Shown: positions 9,346 to 18,157, numbered from the stretch's first letter. The stretch: 64,000 nt of DNA from Microbulbifer rhizosphaerae (GCF_014191725.1 NZ_JACHWZ010000011.1:141767-205766), one strand, 5' to 3'. Translations and numbers: made by a program. The notes: generated by a model from the sequence alone, not told the origin.

Positions 9346-10368
9346 ATGTCCAGGACTATGAAAGCTGCCGTTGTACATGAGTTTGGCAAACCGTTATCCA
9401 TCGAGGAAGTGACGGTTCCCAATGTTTCTCCAGGAAAAGTTCTTGTCAAAATAGAAGCCTCCGGCGTTTGCCATACCGATTTGCATGCCGCGGCAGGGGA
9501 TTGGCCGGTCAAGCCCAATCCGCCATTTATTCCCGGGCACGAAGGGTCCGGTGTTGTGGTTCAGGTTGGTGAAGGCGTAAAGATTGTCAAAGAGGGGGAC
9601 CGGGTCGGGGTACCCTGGCTGCACACCGCCTGCAGACACTGTCACCATTGCGTAACAGGTTGGGAGACTCTCTGTGGAGAACAGTTGAATACCGGTTATT
9701 CCGTCAATGGCTGCTTTGCCGAGTATGTGCTGGCGGATGCTGATTATGTCGCCCGTTTGCCCAGAGGGTTGGCGTTCGACAGTTCCGCTCCGATTCTCTG
9801 CGCCGGGGTAACGGTTTACAAAGGCTTGAAGGAAACCGAATGCAAGCCCGGAGAAACTGTCGTGATTTCAGGTATCGGCGGACTCGGGCATATGGCCGTT
9901 CAGTACGCCAAAGCCATGGGGATGAAAGTGATTGCGGTGGATATCGACGATGAAAAGCTGAAACTGGCCAGTTCCCTGGGGGCGGATTTGACCCTCAACG
10001 CTAAAAACACAGATCCCGTAGCTGAAGTACAGAAGCAAATGGGGGGCGCCAACGGCGTGTTGGTTACCGCCGTTTCCGGCAGTGCATTCACACAGGGTGT
10101 GGGCATGCTGGGGCGTCATGGCACCATGGTGCTCAACGGCCTGCCTCCGGGCACTTTCGACCTCGATATCTTTGATACGGTGCTATCGCGCAAAACCATT
10201 CGCGGCTCAATTGTCGGCACCCGTGCGGACCTTGAAGAGGCGTTGGAGTTTGCCGGTGACGGCAAAGTGGAATCCCACTTTACCACTGAGCCTATCGACA
10301 ATATCAACAGCATTTTCGACCGCATGAGGGAAGGAAAAATTGAAGGCCGGATCGTTATGACCCTTTAG
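9346..10368 (+). CDS. adhP: Zinc-dependent alcohol dehydrogenase (AdhP/AdhA type)
   Basis: A 340-residue medium-chain dehydrogenase that interconverts primary alcohols and aldehydes with NAD(H). Catalytic zinc ligands are visible as C42 (GVCHTD), H65-E66 (PGHEGSG) and C152 (LCAGVT). The structural zinc site is C96, C99, C102 and C110 in CRHCHHCVTGWETLC. The Rossmann motif GIGGLGHMAVQYAK lies near 176-189, with acidic D199-D201 region (VDIDDEKL) suggesting NAD preference. It is monocistronic. A second in-frame ATG at 9358 (MKAAVV) is an equally common family start. Its codon usage looks slightly less GC-biased than its neighbours. Confidence 0.93.
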   Translation: MSRTMKAAVVHEFGKPLSIEEVTVPNVSPGKVLVKIEASGVCHTDLHAAAGDWPVKPNPPFIPGHEGSGVVVQVGEGVKIVKEGDRVGVPWLHTACRHCHHCVTGWETLCGEQLNTGYSVNGCFAEYVLADADYVARLPRGLAFDSSAPILCAGVTVYKGLKETECKPGETVVISGIGGLGHMAVQYAKAMGMKVIAVDIDDEKLKLASSLGADLTLNAKNTDPVAEVQKQMGGANGVLVTAVSGSAFTQGVGMLGRHGTMVLNGLPPGTFDLDIFDTVLSRKTIRGSIVGTRADLEEALEFAGDGKVESHFTTEPIDNINSIFDRMREGKIEGRIVMTL

Positions 10369-10575
10369 CTGACAAACCGGTTCTAGGAACGGCTGGAAAA
10401 CATAGCGAGCAGGCGCCAAGTGGGGGCTGGCGTGGCCTTCACTGACGGTCGCGGTAGCGGGCACTGCATGACCCGCCGGATCGTTCGCGCCCCGGTCGAT
10501 GGCTGATCCTCGACCCTCCCTGGATCACGGCTCCGACAGACTGACGGCCGGCGCGGACGCGGTTATACTGGCGCC

Positions 10576-11115
10576 ATGAAATTCTGCAGTTACTGCGGCA
10601 GCGACGCCGTCACTTTCTCCATTCCCCAGGGCGATGACCGCCCCCGCCACCTGTGCGGGAATTGCGGCGCAATCCACTATATCAACCCCCGGGTCATCGT
10701 CGGCGTGCTTCCCTACCTCGGCGACCGGGTGCTGCTGTGCAAGCGAGCCATAGAGCCGCGCCTGGGGCTCTGGACCCTGCCGGCGGGTTTTATGGAAAAC
10801 GGCGAGACCAGTGAGGAGGGGGCTCTTAGGGAGTCCTGGGAGGAAGCGCGGGCGAATATTCGCGTGAACGATCTCTATACCGTCTACGATATCCCGCATA
10901 TCAACCAGTTGTACCTGATCTATCGCGGCGAGCTCCTTGATACAGATTTCGGCCCGGGGCCCGAGTCACTGGAGGTGGCGCTGTTCGGGGAGGATGAAAT
11001 CCCCTGGGAGGAAATGGCCTTCCCAATTATGCATCGGGCCCTCGAGCACTATTTCGAGGACCGCAAGGGGAGCGGCTATCCCCTGCACCGCGGCGTTATC
11101 CACCGCAAACTATAA
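10576..11115 (+). CDS. Nudix hydrolase with N-terminal zinc ribbon
   Basis: A 179-residue protein with a zinc ribbon (C4, C7, C27, C30) followed by a Nudix domain. The box reads GFMENGETSEEGALRESWEE, matching Gx5Ex7RExxEE. Members of this zinc-ribbon group resemble NudC/ADP-ribose pyrophosphatases and hydrolyse nucleoside diphosphates linked to another moiety; the exact substrate cannot be read from the sequence. It is a single gene, convergent with the YqfO-like gene. Confidence 0.88.
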   Translation: MKFCSYCGSDAVTFSIPQGDDRPRHLCGNCGAIHYINPRVIVGVLPYLGDRVLLCKRAIEPRLGLWTLPAGFMENGETSEEGALRESWEEARANIRVNDLYTVYDIPHINQLYLIYRGELLDTDFGPGPESLEVALFGEDEIPWEEMAFPIMHRALEHYFEDRKGSGYPLHRGVIHRKL

Positions 11116-11171
11116 ACGAATGCAGGAAAAGCAGGGGCAAACCTTTGTTCGTCGCTGGAGGCGAATACGGA

Positions 11172-11489
11172 TCAACCGCAGCGCTCGTCCAATTTCCACA
11201 GGTCGAACGCCGGCTCCTCATAGGGGTGTGCCTCGCGCAGTGCGGCCAGCGCTGCGTCCACCAACTCGTCGGCGCACACCATCTCCACCCGGTATTCCGA
11301 TACCTGTTCCACTACACCGATCTCGCCGATAAACGGCTGGCTGCCGGCCTGCGGGCGGAACTGGCCGATGCCCGGCACCTGCCAGCAACAGCAGTCGTAG
11401 TCGCCGATCCGGCCCGCGCCGGCGGCGAACAGTGCGGTTTTCACCTTCTCCAGGTGGGTTTCGGGAATATAGACGCAGAGTTTGTACAC
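11172..11489 (-). CDS. Stand-alone YqfO/NIF3-insert domain protein
   Basis: A 105-residue protein starting MYKLCVYIPETHLEKVKTAL and ending near REAHPYEEPAFDLWKL. This is the CutA/PII-like domain found inserted in NIF3 (YqfO) proteins, here encoded alone; HPYEEPAFD is its hallmark. The function is unknown, and metal or ligand binding is only suspected. The start is GTG at 11489, supported by GGAGAAA six bases upstream. A longer upstream frame runs into a palindromic repeat and is rejected. Confidence 0.85.
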   Translation of the reverse strand: MYKLCVYIPETHLEKVKTALFAAGAGRIGDYDCCCWQVPGIGQFRPQAGSQPFIGEIGVVEQVSEYRVEMVCADELVDAALAALREAHPYEEPAFDLWKLDERCG

Positions 11490-11502
11490 GGTTTCTCCAG
11501 CC

Positions 11503-11579
11503 CTGTAGGAGCAATCGCTGGCCGCGATAGCCGGCCGATATTTTCCCACATCGATCGCGGCCAACGGCCGCTCCTACAG
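11503..11579. repeat. GTAGGAGCGGCC palindromic repeat, copy 3
   Basis: A left arm CTGTAGGAGC and right arm GCTCCTACAG flank an inner GGCCGCGAT/ATCGCGGCC pair. It lies in the 90-base gap between cnoX and the YqfO-like gene, immediately upstream of the latter's ribosome-binding site. Confidence 0.7.
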
Positions 11580-11591
11580 AGTCGATTCAAA

Positions 11592-12446
11592 TCAATAAAG
11601 CAGGGTCATCAGCTTGCGCTGGTACTGTGTCGCCAGTGGATCACCAGCCCCCAGGCTCTTCACCATATCCAGGTAGGCCTGCCTGGCAGCGCCGTCGGCA
11701 AAATTCATATCCCGGCGCAGGATGTCCAGCAGCAGGTCCAGCGCCTCCTGGTGGCGCTGGTTCTGGCTGTACTGTATCGCCAGTTGGTAGGCGGAATCGA
11801 AATCCTGCGGATTTTTTTCCAGCGCCTGCTGCAAAGCTTTGATCTCCGGAGAGTCCGCCGCCTGCTGCTTGAGTTCCAGCTGCGACATCAACTGCTGGTA
11901 GTCGCTGTCCTGATCCGCCAGCATGATCTTGCCCAGCACCGTCTCCGCCTCCTGGGTGCGATTCTGCTCCAGCAGCACCGCCGCCAATTGCTTGGCGATA
12001 TCCGCGCGCTCATCGGACTCGCTGTAAGCCTGGCGCAGGACCGGCAGTGCCTCGTCCAGCCTGTTCTCCGCCACCAGCGCCTGGGCCTGCTGCAGTTTCA
12101 GATCCCAGGGTTTGGGCAGGTACTTGTCCAGCATTTCGCGGATCTGTTTCTCCGGCTGAGCGCCGGCAAAGCCGTCCACCGGCTGGCCGTCCTTCAGCAC
12201 CATCACCGTGGGCAGGCTGCGCACGCCCAACTGGCCCGCCAGCATCTGCTCGGAGTCCGCATTGACCTTGGCGAGCAGGAACTGGCCGTCATATTCCTTG
12301 GCCAGCTTCTCCAGCACCGGCATCAGCTGCTTGCAGGGCTCGCACCAGTCGGCCCAGAAATCCACCACCACCGGGCGTTTCATGGATTCCTCGATCAGTA
12401 CCTGCTGGGCGTTCTGCGCCGTTACATCGACTATAAATTCGTTCAC
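11592..12446 (-). CDS. cnoX: Thioredoxin-TPR co-chaperone CnoX/YbbN
   Basis: A 284-residue protein with a thioredoxin fold (residues 1-110) followed by TPR repeats (about 120-284). The E. coli homologue protects substrates from oxidative aggregation and hands them to chaperonins. The active site here is a full WCEPC pair (C35, C38), whereas E. coli CnoX has lost the first cysteine, so this version may keep redox activity. The start is GTG at 12446 with AGGAG seven bases upstream. It lies just downstream of a YjbR gene on the same strand. Confidence 0.9.
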   Translation of the reverse strand: MNEFIVDVTAQNAQQVLIEESMKRPVVVDFWADWCEPCKQLMPVLEKLAKEYDGQFLLAKVNADSEQMLAGQLGVRSLPTVMVLKDGQPVDGFAGAQPEKQIREMLDKYLPKPWDLKLQQAQALVAENRLDEALPVLRQAYSESDERADIAKQLAAVLLEQNRTQEAETVLGKIMLADQDSDYQQLMSQLELKQQAADSPEIKALQQALEKNPQDFDSAYQLAIQYSQNQRHQEALDLLLDILRRDMNFADGAARQAYLDMVKSLGAGDPLATQYQRKLMTLLY

Positions 12447-12463
12447 AACTACTCCTGATTCAT

Positions 12464-12844
12464 TTATCGGTAGACCGCATCCGGTCCGTAAGCCAGTTCC
12501 AGGGCTTCGCGTTCGACCTTCCGCAGCCCCTTGACCACCAGCCCGTAGGAATTGTCCATCATCCTCTCAATTTCATAGCTCGGCACACTGCCGTCCAGCA
12601 ACACCGTGTTCCAGTGCTTCTTGTTCATATGGTAACCGGGCAGCACGCCCGGGAAAATATCCCGCAACGCCTGGGCCTCGTCGGGATCGCATTTGAGGTT
12701 GACGCTGACTACGCCCCTGCGGGTGCTCAGCAGGGCGAACATCTTGTCTTTTATCTTGAAAACCGCGGCATCCGGGCCGAAAGGGAAGTCCTCGACAGCT
12801 TCGGGGCGGGAGAGCAGATAATCGCGCGCAGCTTTGTAGTCCAT
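12464..12844 (-). CDS. MmcQ/YjbR family DNA-binding-like protein
   Basis: A 126-residue protein of the MmcQ/YjbR family (double-wing fold, function unknown). The N-terminus MDYKAARDYLLSRPEAVEDFPFGPD and the later GYHMNKKHWNTV, an H-x3-K-x2-W stretch, are typical. It lies between a DUF885 lipoprotein gene (10 bases away) and cnoX (17 bases), so the three may be cotranscribed. Confidence 0.88.
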   Translation of the reverse strand: MDYKAARDYLLSRPEAVEDFPFGPDAAVFKIKDKMFALLSTRRGVVSVNLKCDPDEAQALRDIFPGVLPGYHMNKKHWNTVLLDGSVPSYEIERMMDNSYGLVVKGLRKVEREALELAYGPDAVYR

Positions 12845-12853
12845 CGCCCGTGC

Positions 12854-14224
12854 CTACCAGTTAAGGGAAGAGGGCAGCCGCGGCGACGACAGCAATTTGC
12901 CAAAGCGCTGCCAGCGTTCATCGACAGAATCCGCGCCCTGCTCCACATAGTCCGCCACCAGCTGCTTGCCCCAGTTGTAGTTGATCACATAGGCCCCGTA
13001 GGCATCCACGAAGCGCAGGCGCTGCCTGGCCTTTTCCGGGCTCATCAGGGTGTATTGCTGGAATAATTCCACCACCTCGTCGCCGTCGATTTCACCGTTG
13101 ATATACTGGCGGGCGATCTCGTTGCCGGCGAAGCTGAGTTTTTCGATCAACTCCAATACACGATCGTATTTTTCTGCATCGGCCGGATTCAGTCCCGCGA
13201 GCGGGTACAGCACTGACTTTTCAAACTCAATCTTTTCTCCGCCGGGAAACGCCAGCTCGATGCCATAGTTGGCGCTGCCCTCGGCGATCAGGGACTGGGG
13301 GCTAAATAGCGGGTAGATGCTGTATTCCACCCAACCGCGCTTGTTCACCAGTTCGTCTTCCAGCAGCGCATTGTAGGTGTGGTGGCCGGGGTAACCCTCG
13401 TGGCAACCGAGGTCTATGGCGCGGTCGATCATGATCGGCAGTTCGGTGTTCACCTGGATCAGGCTCTGCGCATTGCCCTGGTACCAGTTGTAACCGCTCC
13501 AGGGTTTGTCGGTGACATATTCCAGCACGAAATTCTCATTGGCCGCCAGCCCGATATGTTGTTTGGTGCGCTCTCGGCAGGCGTCGATGGCGGCATCGAA
13601 TACCGCCTCCAGCTTGTCCGCGGGGATTTCGAACTGTTTCTTGAATTCCTGGACGCGCAGGTGCAGGGGGCCGTCCCCGGGGAGCAGCTCGTCCAGCTCG
13701 GCGAGTACCGGCTCAAACTCGGCAAATACCTGCTGCGGCGGCTGGGTGTCGTAGAGCAGTTGCGCCTCGCGAGCGAAATTCCTTTCCCCGTTTCGGGCCA
13801 GGCTCTCGGCGTGGGCCTGCACCGCGCGCAGTTGGGTCTTCAGGTAGTGAGCGCGCAGGTTGTCGATGGCGCCGTCCGCGGCAATCTCGCCCGGCAGCTG
13901 CTGTATCAACTCCTTCGCGCGCCGGGCCAGGTCGGCGGGCGTCGCCGCGCTCGCGGCCGCCTTCTCCTTCCACTCCTTGGGGCCGTAGTAGGCATCCACA
14001 TAGGTCTCGTCATGGTTGCCCAGTTCCAGCACCAGTTCCACATAGGCCTGCGCTACAGCATCCTTATCCACCTCCCCGGCACCGGCCGCTTCCACCTGCT
14101 CCGATACCCCTGCGTCTACCGCCGCCTCGCCGAACTTTTCCTCTTTCTTGCCGCCGCAGGCGCCGAAGGCCAGCAGTATTGCCACTACGGCCAGCGGCCA
14201 GTGCAGTGTACGGATCAGGTTCAT
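12854..14224 (-). CDS. DUF885 lipoprotein, putative metallohydrolase
   Basis: A 456-residue exported protein. The signal peptide ends at AFGAC with lipid attachment at C23, followed by a GGKKEEK linker. The metal motif is HEGYPGHH at 275-282, the DUF885 hallmark, and a second region (LIAEGSANYG) probably supplies the acidic ligand. DUF885 proteins are thought to be zinc carboxypeptidase-like enzymes; the substrate is unknown. The start is the ATG at 14224, behind AAAGGGGAAA; an in-frame extension to 14341 lacks family similarity. A second DUF885 lipoprotein lies at 25127. Confidence 0.85.
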   Translation of the reverse strand: MNLIRTLHWPLAVVAILLAFGACGGKKEEKFGEAAVDAGVSEQVEAAGAGEVDKDAVAQAYVELVLELGNHDETYVDAYYGPKEWKEKAAASAATPADLARRAKELIQQLPGEIAADGAIDNLRAHYLKTQLRAVQAHAESLARNGERNFAREAQLLYDTQPPQQVFAEFEPVLAELDELLPGDGPLHLRVQEFKKQFEIPADKLEAVFDAAIDACRERTKQHIGLAANENFVLEYVTDKPWSGYNWYQGNAQSLIQVNTELPIMIDRAIDLGCHEGYPGHHTYNALLEDELVNKRGWVEYSIYPLFSPQSLIAEGSANYGIELAFPGGEKIEFEKSVLYPLAGLNPADAEKYDRVLELIEKLSFAGNEIARQYINGEIDGDEVVELFQQYTLMSPEKARQRLRFVDAYGAYVINYNWGKQLVADYVEQGADSVDERWQRFGKLLSSPRLPSSLNW

Positions 14225-14392
14225 GCCGGTTTCCCCTTTGTTTACTCGTTTTTTTGTGAGGGTTCGCTGCCACAAATCCTGCTCGTCCAGTGCCAAGTCT
14301 ATCGGTGGGCAGTGCGCCGATAGCCGCTTTCCAGACCGCAACTTCTACCCTCGGCGGCGACATAACCCACAGCGAGTTCCTACCGGCGGCTA

Positions 14393-14568
14393 CTATAGCG
14401 GCTCTCCATTTACTCGGCTAATGGCTCTTGCGATTTTGAAGGCGAAATCCTGCTGCATTTTCCAGACTTCATAATAGCTATCGCTCATCAGCATCTGGAC
14501 AGGTATCCGGGCGCGGTCAATGTTTGTCGATTCATACTGCTCCCCACCTGCGGAATATTCTCTATTCA
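14393..14568 (-). pseudogene. C-terminal remnant of an unrecognised protein
   Basis: The minus strand encodes a plausible C-terminal tail ending YYEVWKMQQDFAFKIARAI then SRVNGEPL and a stop at 14393. Upstream of about 14568 the frame becomes the antisense of a beta-propeller gene and stops looking like protein. I do not recognise the family. It appears to be a gene cut off by a rearrangement, since no start or N-terminal part is present. Confidence 0.5.
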
Positions 14569-15890
14569 CCTCCCCCCACGCCGTGGCATTTGACCCCGCC
14601 GGTGGCGGCGAGCTGGCCGTGGTTGCCGAAGGGGAGGGCTTCGGTCGTGGCGACATCTTCTTGGGTGTCAATCTCAACGACGGCAGCAAGACCCTCTCTC
14701 CGGGCCGGACGAGGAAGGGACCAAGCTCGGCAAAGGCCCTCGACTCAACGAGGTCGGAGATATGCTGTTTGACCCCAGCGACGCCAGCCGGATCTGGGCC
14801 ACCGACACGGGCCACGACAAGGTCTTTGTGGTGGATCTGAGCAGCGGCGACCGGTTTCCGCTGGAAAACAGTCTGGGCAGCGGCCCGGACTTCCTTCGCC
14901 TCGCCGCTGTGGCACTGCTGCCCAACGCCAGTTCCGGCCAACCCGCGGCGGTGGTGCTGAGTGGAGCAGACCAATCGCTCTACGGCATGAACCTGATCCC
15001 GGGCAGCACCCTCGGCGACCGCGCCCCGCTCTCCGGCTTCGATGCGGACAACCCCAACCAGATTCGTGGGGAAGGCCCGCAGTTGCGCAACCCTCGAGAC
15101 CTGGTGGTGGATGCCGCCAACCGCCGCTTGCTGGTAGCTGATTCGTCGGCGCAGGTCGTGGTGGCCGTGGACCCGGAAAGCGGGGATCGTTCCATCCTCT
15201 CCGGTGATGCCGTGGGCGGGGGGCCGGCATTCGGCAGTATCCGGGCGGTGGCGGTGGATGCTGCCAACAACCGCGTATTGGTGGCCCAGAGGGGCGGCCT
15301 GGTCGCGGTGGATCTGGACAGTGGCGATCGCGCCCTGATCTCAAGGGGAGACGGCACCGACGAGACAGACATCGGCACCGGCCAGGCGATTCTGGACCCG
15401 ATATCCGCGACGCTGGATACGCAGAACAACCGCCTGCTGCTGGTGCAGTTAATTAACGAAGATATAGGCCACCTGATGAGCGTGGATCTGGCCACTGGCG
15501 ACCGGGCGGTGATCTCGGATCAGGCTACCGGCAGTGGCAATGTACTGGTGACCCCGAAATCCGTCTCTCTGGACCCTGCCAACAACCGCGCGGTGATAGT
15601 GGATTCACAATTCCTGGGGACCAACAACGACACTGTTATCGCTGTGGATCTGGACACCGGCGACCGCAGCGTAATTTCCGGCCATGACCGGGGCCCGGAT
15701 GGCGAATTCAACAGCGGTGATGAGCAGCTGATTGGCGGCGGCAGCCCCTTCAACGCGTCAGCCGTCCTGAGCGACGCCGCTTTCGATGCAGAACAGGGGG
15801 TTCTATATGTCACCGACAGCGCCACCGGCAGCCTGGTCGCGGTGGATCGACAGCGGCGACCGGGTGCTGGTGTCCGGGTTTGATTTCTGA
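14565..15890 (+). pseudogene. Beta-propeller repeat protein, 5'-truncated and frameshifted
   Basis: About 440 codons of a repeat protein whose blades carry the motif VDL-x-SGDR-(x)-LS (for example VVDLSSGDR, VDPESGDRSILSG, VDLDTGDRSVISG), like SMP-30/NHL-type propellers. The start is missing: coding begins abruptly at SPHAVAFDPAG. A two-base TC expansion in the CTCTCTC tract at 14694-14700 breaks the frame, and an extra base near 15851 breaks it again; correcting both restores a continuous protein ending SGDRVLVSGFDF at 15890. The longest intact piece runs 14762-15883. Probably an exported binding or lactonase-like protein before decay. Confidence 0.75.
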
Positions 15891-15905
15891 CCCAGCTTTT
15901 TATTA

Positions 15906-15936
15906 TTAACCCGGCAATAAAATATTGCCGGGTTAA
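15906..15936. terminator. 14-bp perfect hairpin after the beta-propeller remnant
   Basis: Arms TTAACCCGGCAATA and TATTGCCGGGTTAA with a three-base loop. No T-run directly follows on either strand, so it may be a bidirectional terminator or a mobile repeat. Confidence 0.5.
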
Positions 15937-15943
15937 GGGACGG

Positions 15944-16031
15944 GGCCGTTTTTTCGCAATGCTGCGTTGCAGTTCGCTTATGTGGCGGGCCACACCGCGC
16001 TCACTGCACCTTGCCTTGCGAAAAAACGGCC
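15944..16031. repeat. 88-nt three-tier palindrome upstream of the Mut7-C gene
   Basis: Outer arms GGCCGTTTTTTCGCAA (15944-15959) and TTGCGAAAAAACGGCC (16016-16031) are perfect complements. Inside, TGCAGT (15968) pairs with ACTGCA (16003) and TGTGGC (15981) with GCCACA (15989), all around the same centre near 15988. This is a long hairpin-forming element of unknown type. Confidence 0.6.
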
Positions 16032-16127
16032 TCCGTCGCAGCCATCGAATTTAGTGTGCACAGGCCCTAGACTGAAAAGTGCGAAGACTCAGTCAGTGGC
16101 GCTGAACTCCGGCGCCTTTTTCTGCCT

Positions 16128-16895
16128 ATGGCCAGTGTCACCTTTCGCTTCTACCGGGAACTGAACGACTTCCTGCCGCGACACCGGCGCCAGCGCGCCT
16201 TCGTCCGGGAGTATGTGCCGACCGACTCGGTGAAGGACGCCATCGAGAATGTCGGCGTGCCGCACACAGAGGTGGACCTGGTCCTGGTGAATGGCAAGTC
16301 GGTGGATTTCGCTTACCGGCTGCGCGACGGCGACCGCGTCAGCGTCTACCCGGTGTTCGAGGCGCTGGATATCTCCGACGTCACCCGCCTGCGCCCGCGC
16401 CCCCTGCGCGTCACTCGCTTCGTGCTCGACTGCCACCTGGGCCGCCTGGCCGGCTACCTGCGCATGCTGGGGTTCGACAGCCTGTTCCGCGGCGACTACC
16501 ACGACGATACGCTGCTGCGCATTTCCGTCGAGCAGCGGCGTATCCTGCTGACCCGCGATCTGGAACTGCTGAAGCGCAAGCAGTTGCGACGCGGCTACTA
16601 TGTGCGCGCCACCAGGCCGCGCCAGCAACTGGCCGAAGTGGTGCAGCGGCTGCAACTGGAGCGCAAGGCCCTCCCCTTTTCCCGCTGTATCGCCTGCAAC
16701 GGCCTTCTGGCTGAGGTGAGCAAGGGGGCGGTGGAACCGCTGCTGCCGGAGAATACCCGCCGCTATTTTCACGAGTTCTTCCAATGCGGGGACTGCCGGC
16801 GCGTCTATTGGAAAGGCAGCCATTTCGAACGCATGCAGTTGCTGGTACAGGAAGTGCTGCAACACACCGGCGATAGCAGCGAACCGCCAGCATGA
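16128..16895 (+). CDS. Mut7-C RNase-domain protein with N-terminal ubiquitin-like domain
   Basis: A 255-residue protein. Residues 1-85 form the Ub-Mut7-C ubiquitin-like domain (VTFRFYRELNDFLP ... NGKSVDFAYRLRDGDRVSVYP). Residues 95-240 form Mut7-C, a PIN-like presumed RNase with acidic residues D101 (LDCHLG) and D144 (LLTRDLELL) and a C-terminal zinc ribbon (C187, C190, C220, C223). The function is predicted as RNA processing or decay; the ubiquitin-like part may be a partner-binding or sulfur-carrier-like module (inference). A T-run hairpin (16098-16121) ends six bases before the ATG and no Shine-Dalgarno is seen. Confidence 0.9.
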   Translation: MASVTFRFYRELNDFLPRHRRQRAFVREYVPTDSVKDAIENVGVPHTEVDLVLVNGKSVDFAYRLRDGDRVSVYPVFEALDISDVTRLRPRPLRVTRFVLDCHLGRLAGYLRMLGFDSLFRGDYHDDTLLRISVEQRRILLTRDLELLKRKQLRRGYYVRATRPRQQLAEVVQRLQLERKALPFSRCIACNGLLAEVSKGAVEPLLPENTRRYFHEFFQCGDCRRVYWKGSHFERMQLLVQEVLQHTGDSSEPPA

Positions 16896-16937
16896 CATTT
16901 TCCCAGGAGTGCTTCACGGGCAATGGTAAAGTTTCCA

Positions 16938-16966
16938 TTGCATTTTGGGACTTATTTGGTTATTTT
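16938..16966 (+). promoter_or_regulatory. Candidate sigma-70 promoter and operator of the toxin-antitoxin operon
   Basis: TTGCAT (16938-16943) and TATTTT (16961-16966) are 17 bases apart, 48 bases before the antitoxin ATG. Three GGGA/TCCC boxes (near 16947, 16967 and 16990) surround it, the outer two in opposite orientation, which would suit autorepression by the Xre-type antitoxin. Inferred by pattern only. Confidence 0.45.
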
Positions 16967-17014
16967 TCCCATAATGAGCGGCTATTTATCCCAGAGTGGA
17001 AGTGGAGACGGTCT

Positions 17015-17377
17015 ATGCACAAGATCCAGGTTGATCCGGAACACGCCCTGGCAGAGGGCTTTTTCGGCGCCGCCGCGGCCCTCGGGCTCGGCAATACCGA
17101 ACTGATGGCGGTGCTGGGACTTAGCCGCTCCTCCCTGGGCCGCCTCAAGCAGGGGGGCACCATAGATCCCTGCTCCAAGACCGGCGAAATCGCCATGCTG
17201 GTGATCCGCATCTACCGCTCCCTGGTGCCGCTGAACGGCGGCGATACCGCCAACATCCGCCACTTCATGCAGACCTACAACCACCATCTGGGCGGCCGCC
17301 CGCTGGAACTTATCCAACGCATCGACGGCCTCGCGCGAACCTGTAACTACCTGGACGCCATTCGGGGCGCAGCTTGA
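17015..17377 (+). CDS. Xre/MbcA/ParS-type antitoxin (DUF2384)
   Basis: A 120-residue antitoxin with a helix-turn-helix region (LGLSRSSLGRLKQGGTIDP, about 30-55) and the C-terminal DUF2384 toxin-binding part (FMQTYNHHLGGRPLELIQR). It should neutralise the RES toxin encoded next and repress the operon. The ATG at 17015 is chosen because GGAG lies eight bases upstream and family proteins start here; the frame extends 41 codons upstream through the promoter, which is rejected. Its stop overlaps the toxin start by three bases. Confidence 0.9.
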   Translation: MHKIQVDPEHALAEGFFGAAAALGLGNTELMAVLGLSRSSLGRLKQGGTIDPCSKTGEIAMLVIRIYRSLVPLNGGDTANIRHFMQTYNHHLGGRPLELIQRIDGLARTCNYLDAIRGAA

Positions 17378-18138
17378 GCACCTCGGGACACGGCTCGAAT
17401 ATCTGGGCCGAGGCGCAGGGAGAGCGCTACATCCGTCCCCTGGACGGCCAGTGCTGGCGCATCGTGGAAAGCCAGCGCCAAGTGGCCACGGTGTCGATCA
17501 CCAGCAGTCTGGAGAGCCAGGCAGTACTGGAGGAACTGCTGGAAACCCACAGCAAACCGCCCCTGCCACCGGCAGCCGCTGACCTGCACTACCTGCTCGG
17601 CTCCCCCTTCCGTTACCCGCCATTGCTCTGGGGCTCCCGTTTCGGCCGGCACTTCGAGCCGGGAATATTCTACGGCGCAGTGCAGATAGATACCGCCCTC
17701 GCGGAGTGCGCCTTCTATCGTTTTGTGTACCTATCCGGCATGGATACCCCGCCCCCCAACCGCATCGACACCCAACACACCGCCTTCACCCTGCGCTACA
17801 GCTGCGAGCGGGCCGTACTGCTGCAACAGCCGCCGTTCAACCGCTACCCGTCTCTCAGTTCCCCCTCGAGCTACCATGACAGCCAGGCTCTGGGCAGCGA
17901 AATGCGCGAGCGCGAGGTGCAGCTGGCGCAGTATGTCTCCGCACGGGACCGGCGCGGCGGCATCAACGTGGCTATTTTCGATCCCACTGCACTGGTGAGC
18001 CGGCGCCCGGCGCGGGAGACGGGTATCTATTCCCAAGCCACTATCGATCGCGTCGAGTTCAAGGTGGGTAGCCGCCTCTACCAATTTGCCCGCAGCCAGT
18101 TCGAAGTGGACGGCCGGCTGCCAATGCCGCCCTCTTAA
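17374..18138 (+). CDS. RES-domain toxin (NAD+-degrading type)
   Basis: A 254-residue RES-family toxin. RES toxins such as MbcT and Res deplete NAD+. Candidate key residues are R29 in GQCWRIVES, E111 in IDTALAECAFYR and a serine further on; the letters of RES come from these three conserved positions, but my assignment of them is by eye. The domain extends to NVAIFDPTALVS. The start is a TTG at 17374 overlapping the antitoxin stop, implying translational coupling and less toxin than antitoxin. The pair is a complete type II system. Confidence 0.9.
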   Translation: MSTSGHGSNIWAEAQGERYIRPLDGQCWRIVESQRQVATVSITSSLESQAVLEELLETHSKPPLPPAAADLHYLLGSPFRYPPLLWGSRFGRHFEPGIFYGAVQIDTALAECAFYRFVYLSGMDTPPPNRIDTQHTAFTLRYSCERAVLLQQPPFNRYPSLSSPSSYHDSQALGSEMREREVQLAQYVSARDRRGGINVAIFDPTALVSRRPARETGIYSQATIDRVEFKVGSRLYQFARSQFEVDGRLPMPPS

Positions 18139-18157
18139 TCAACCCCGCTATACTGGC

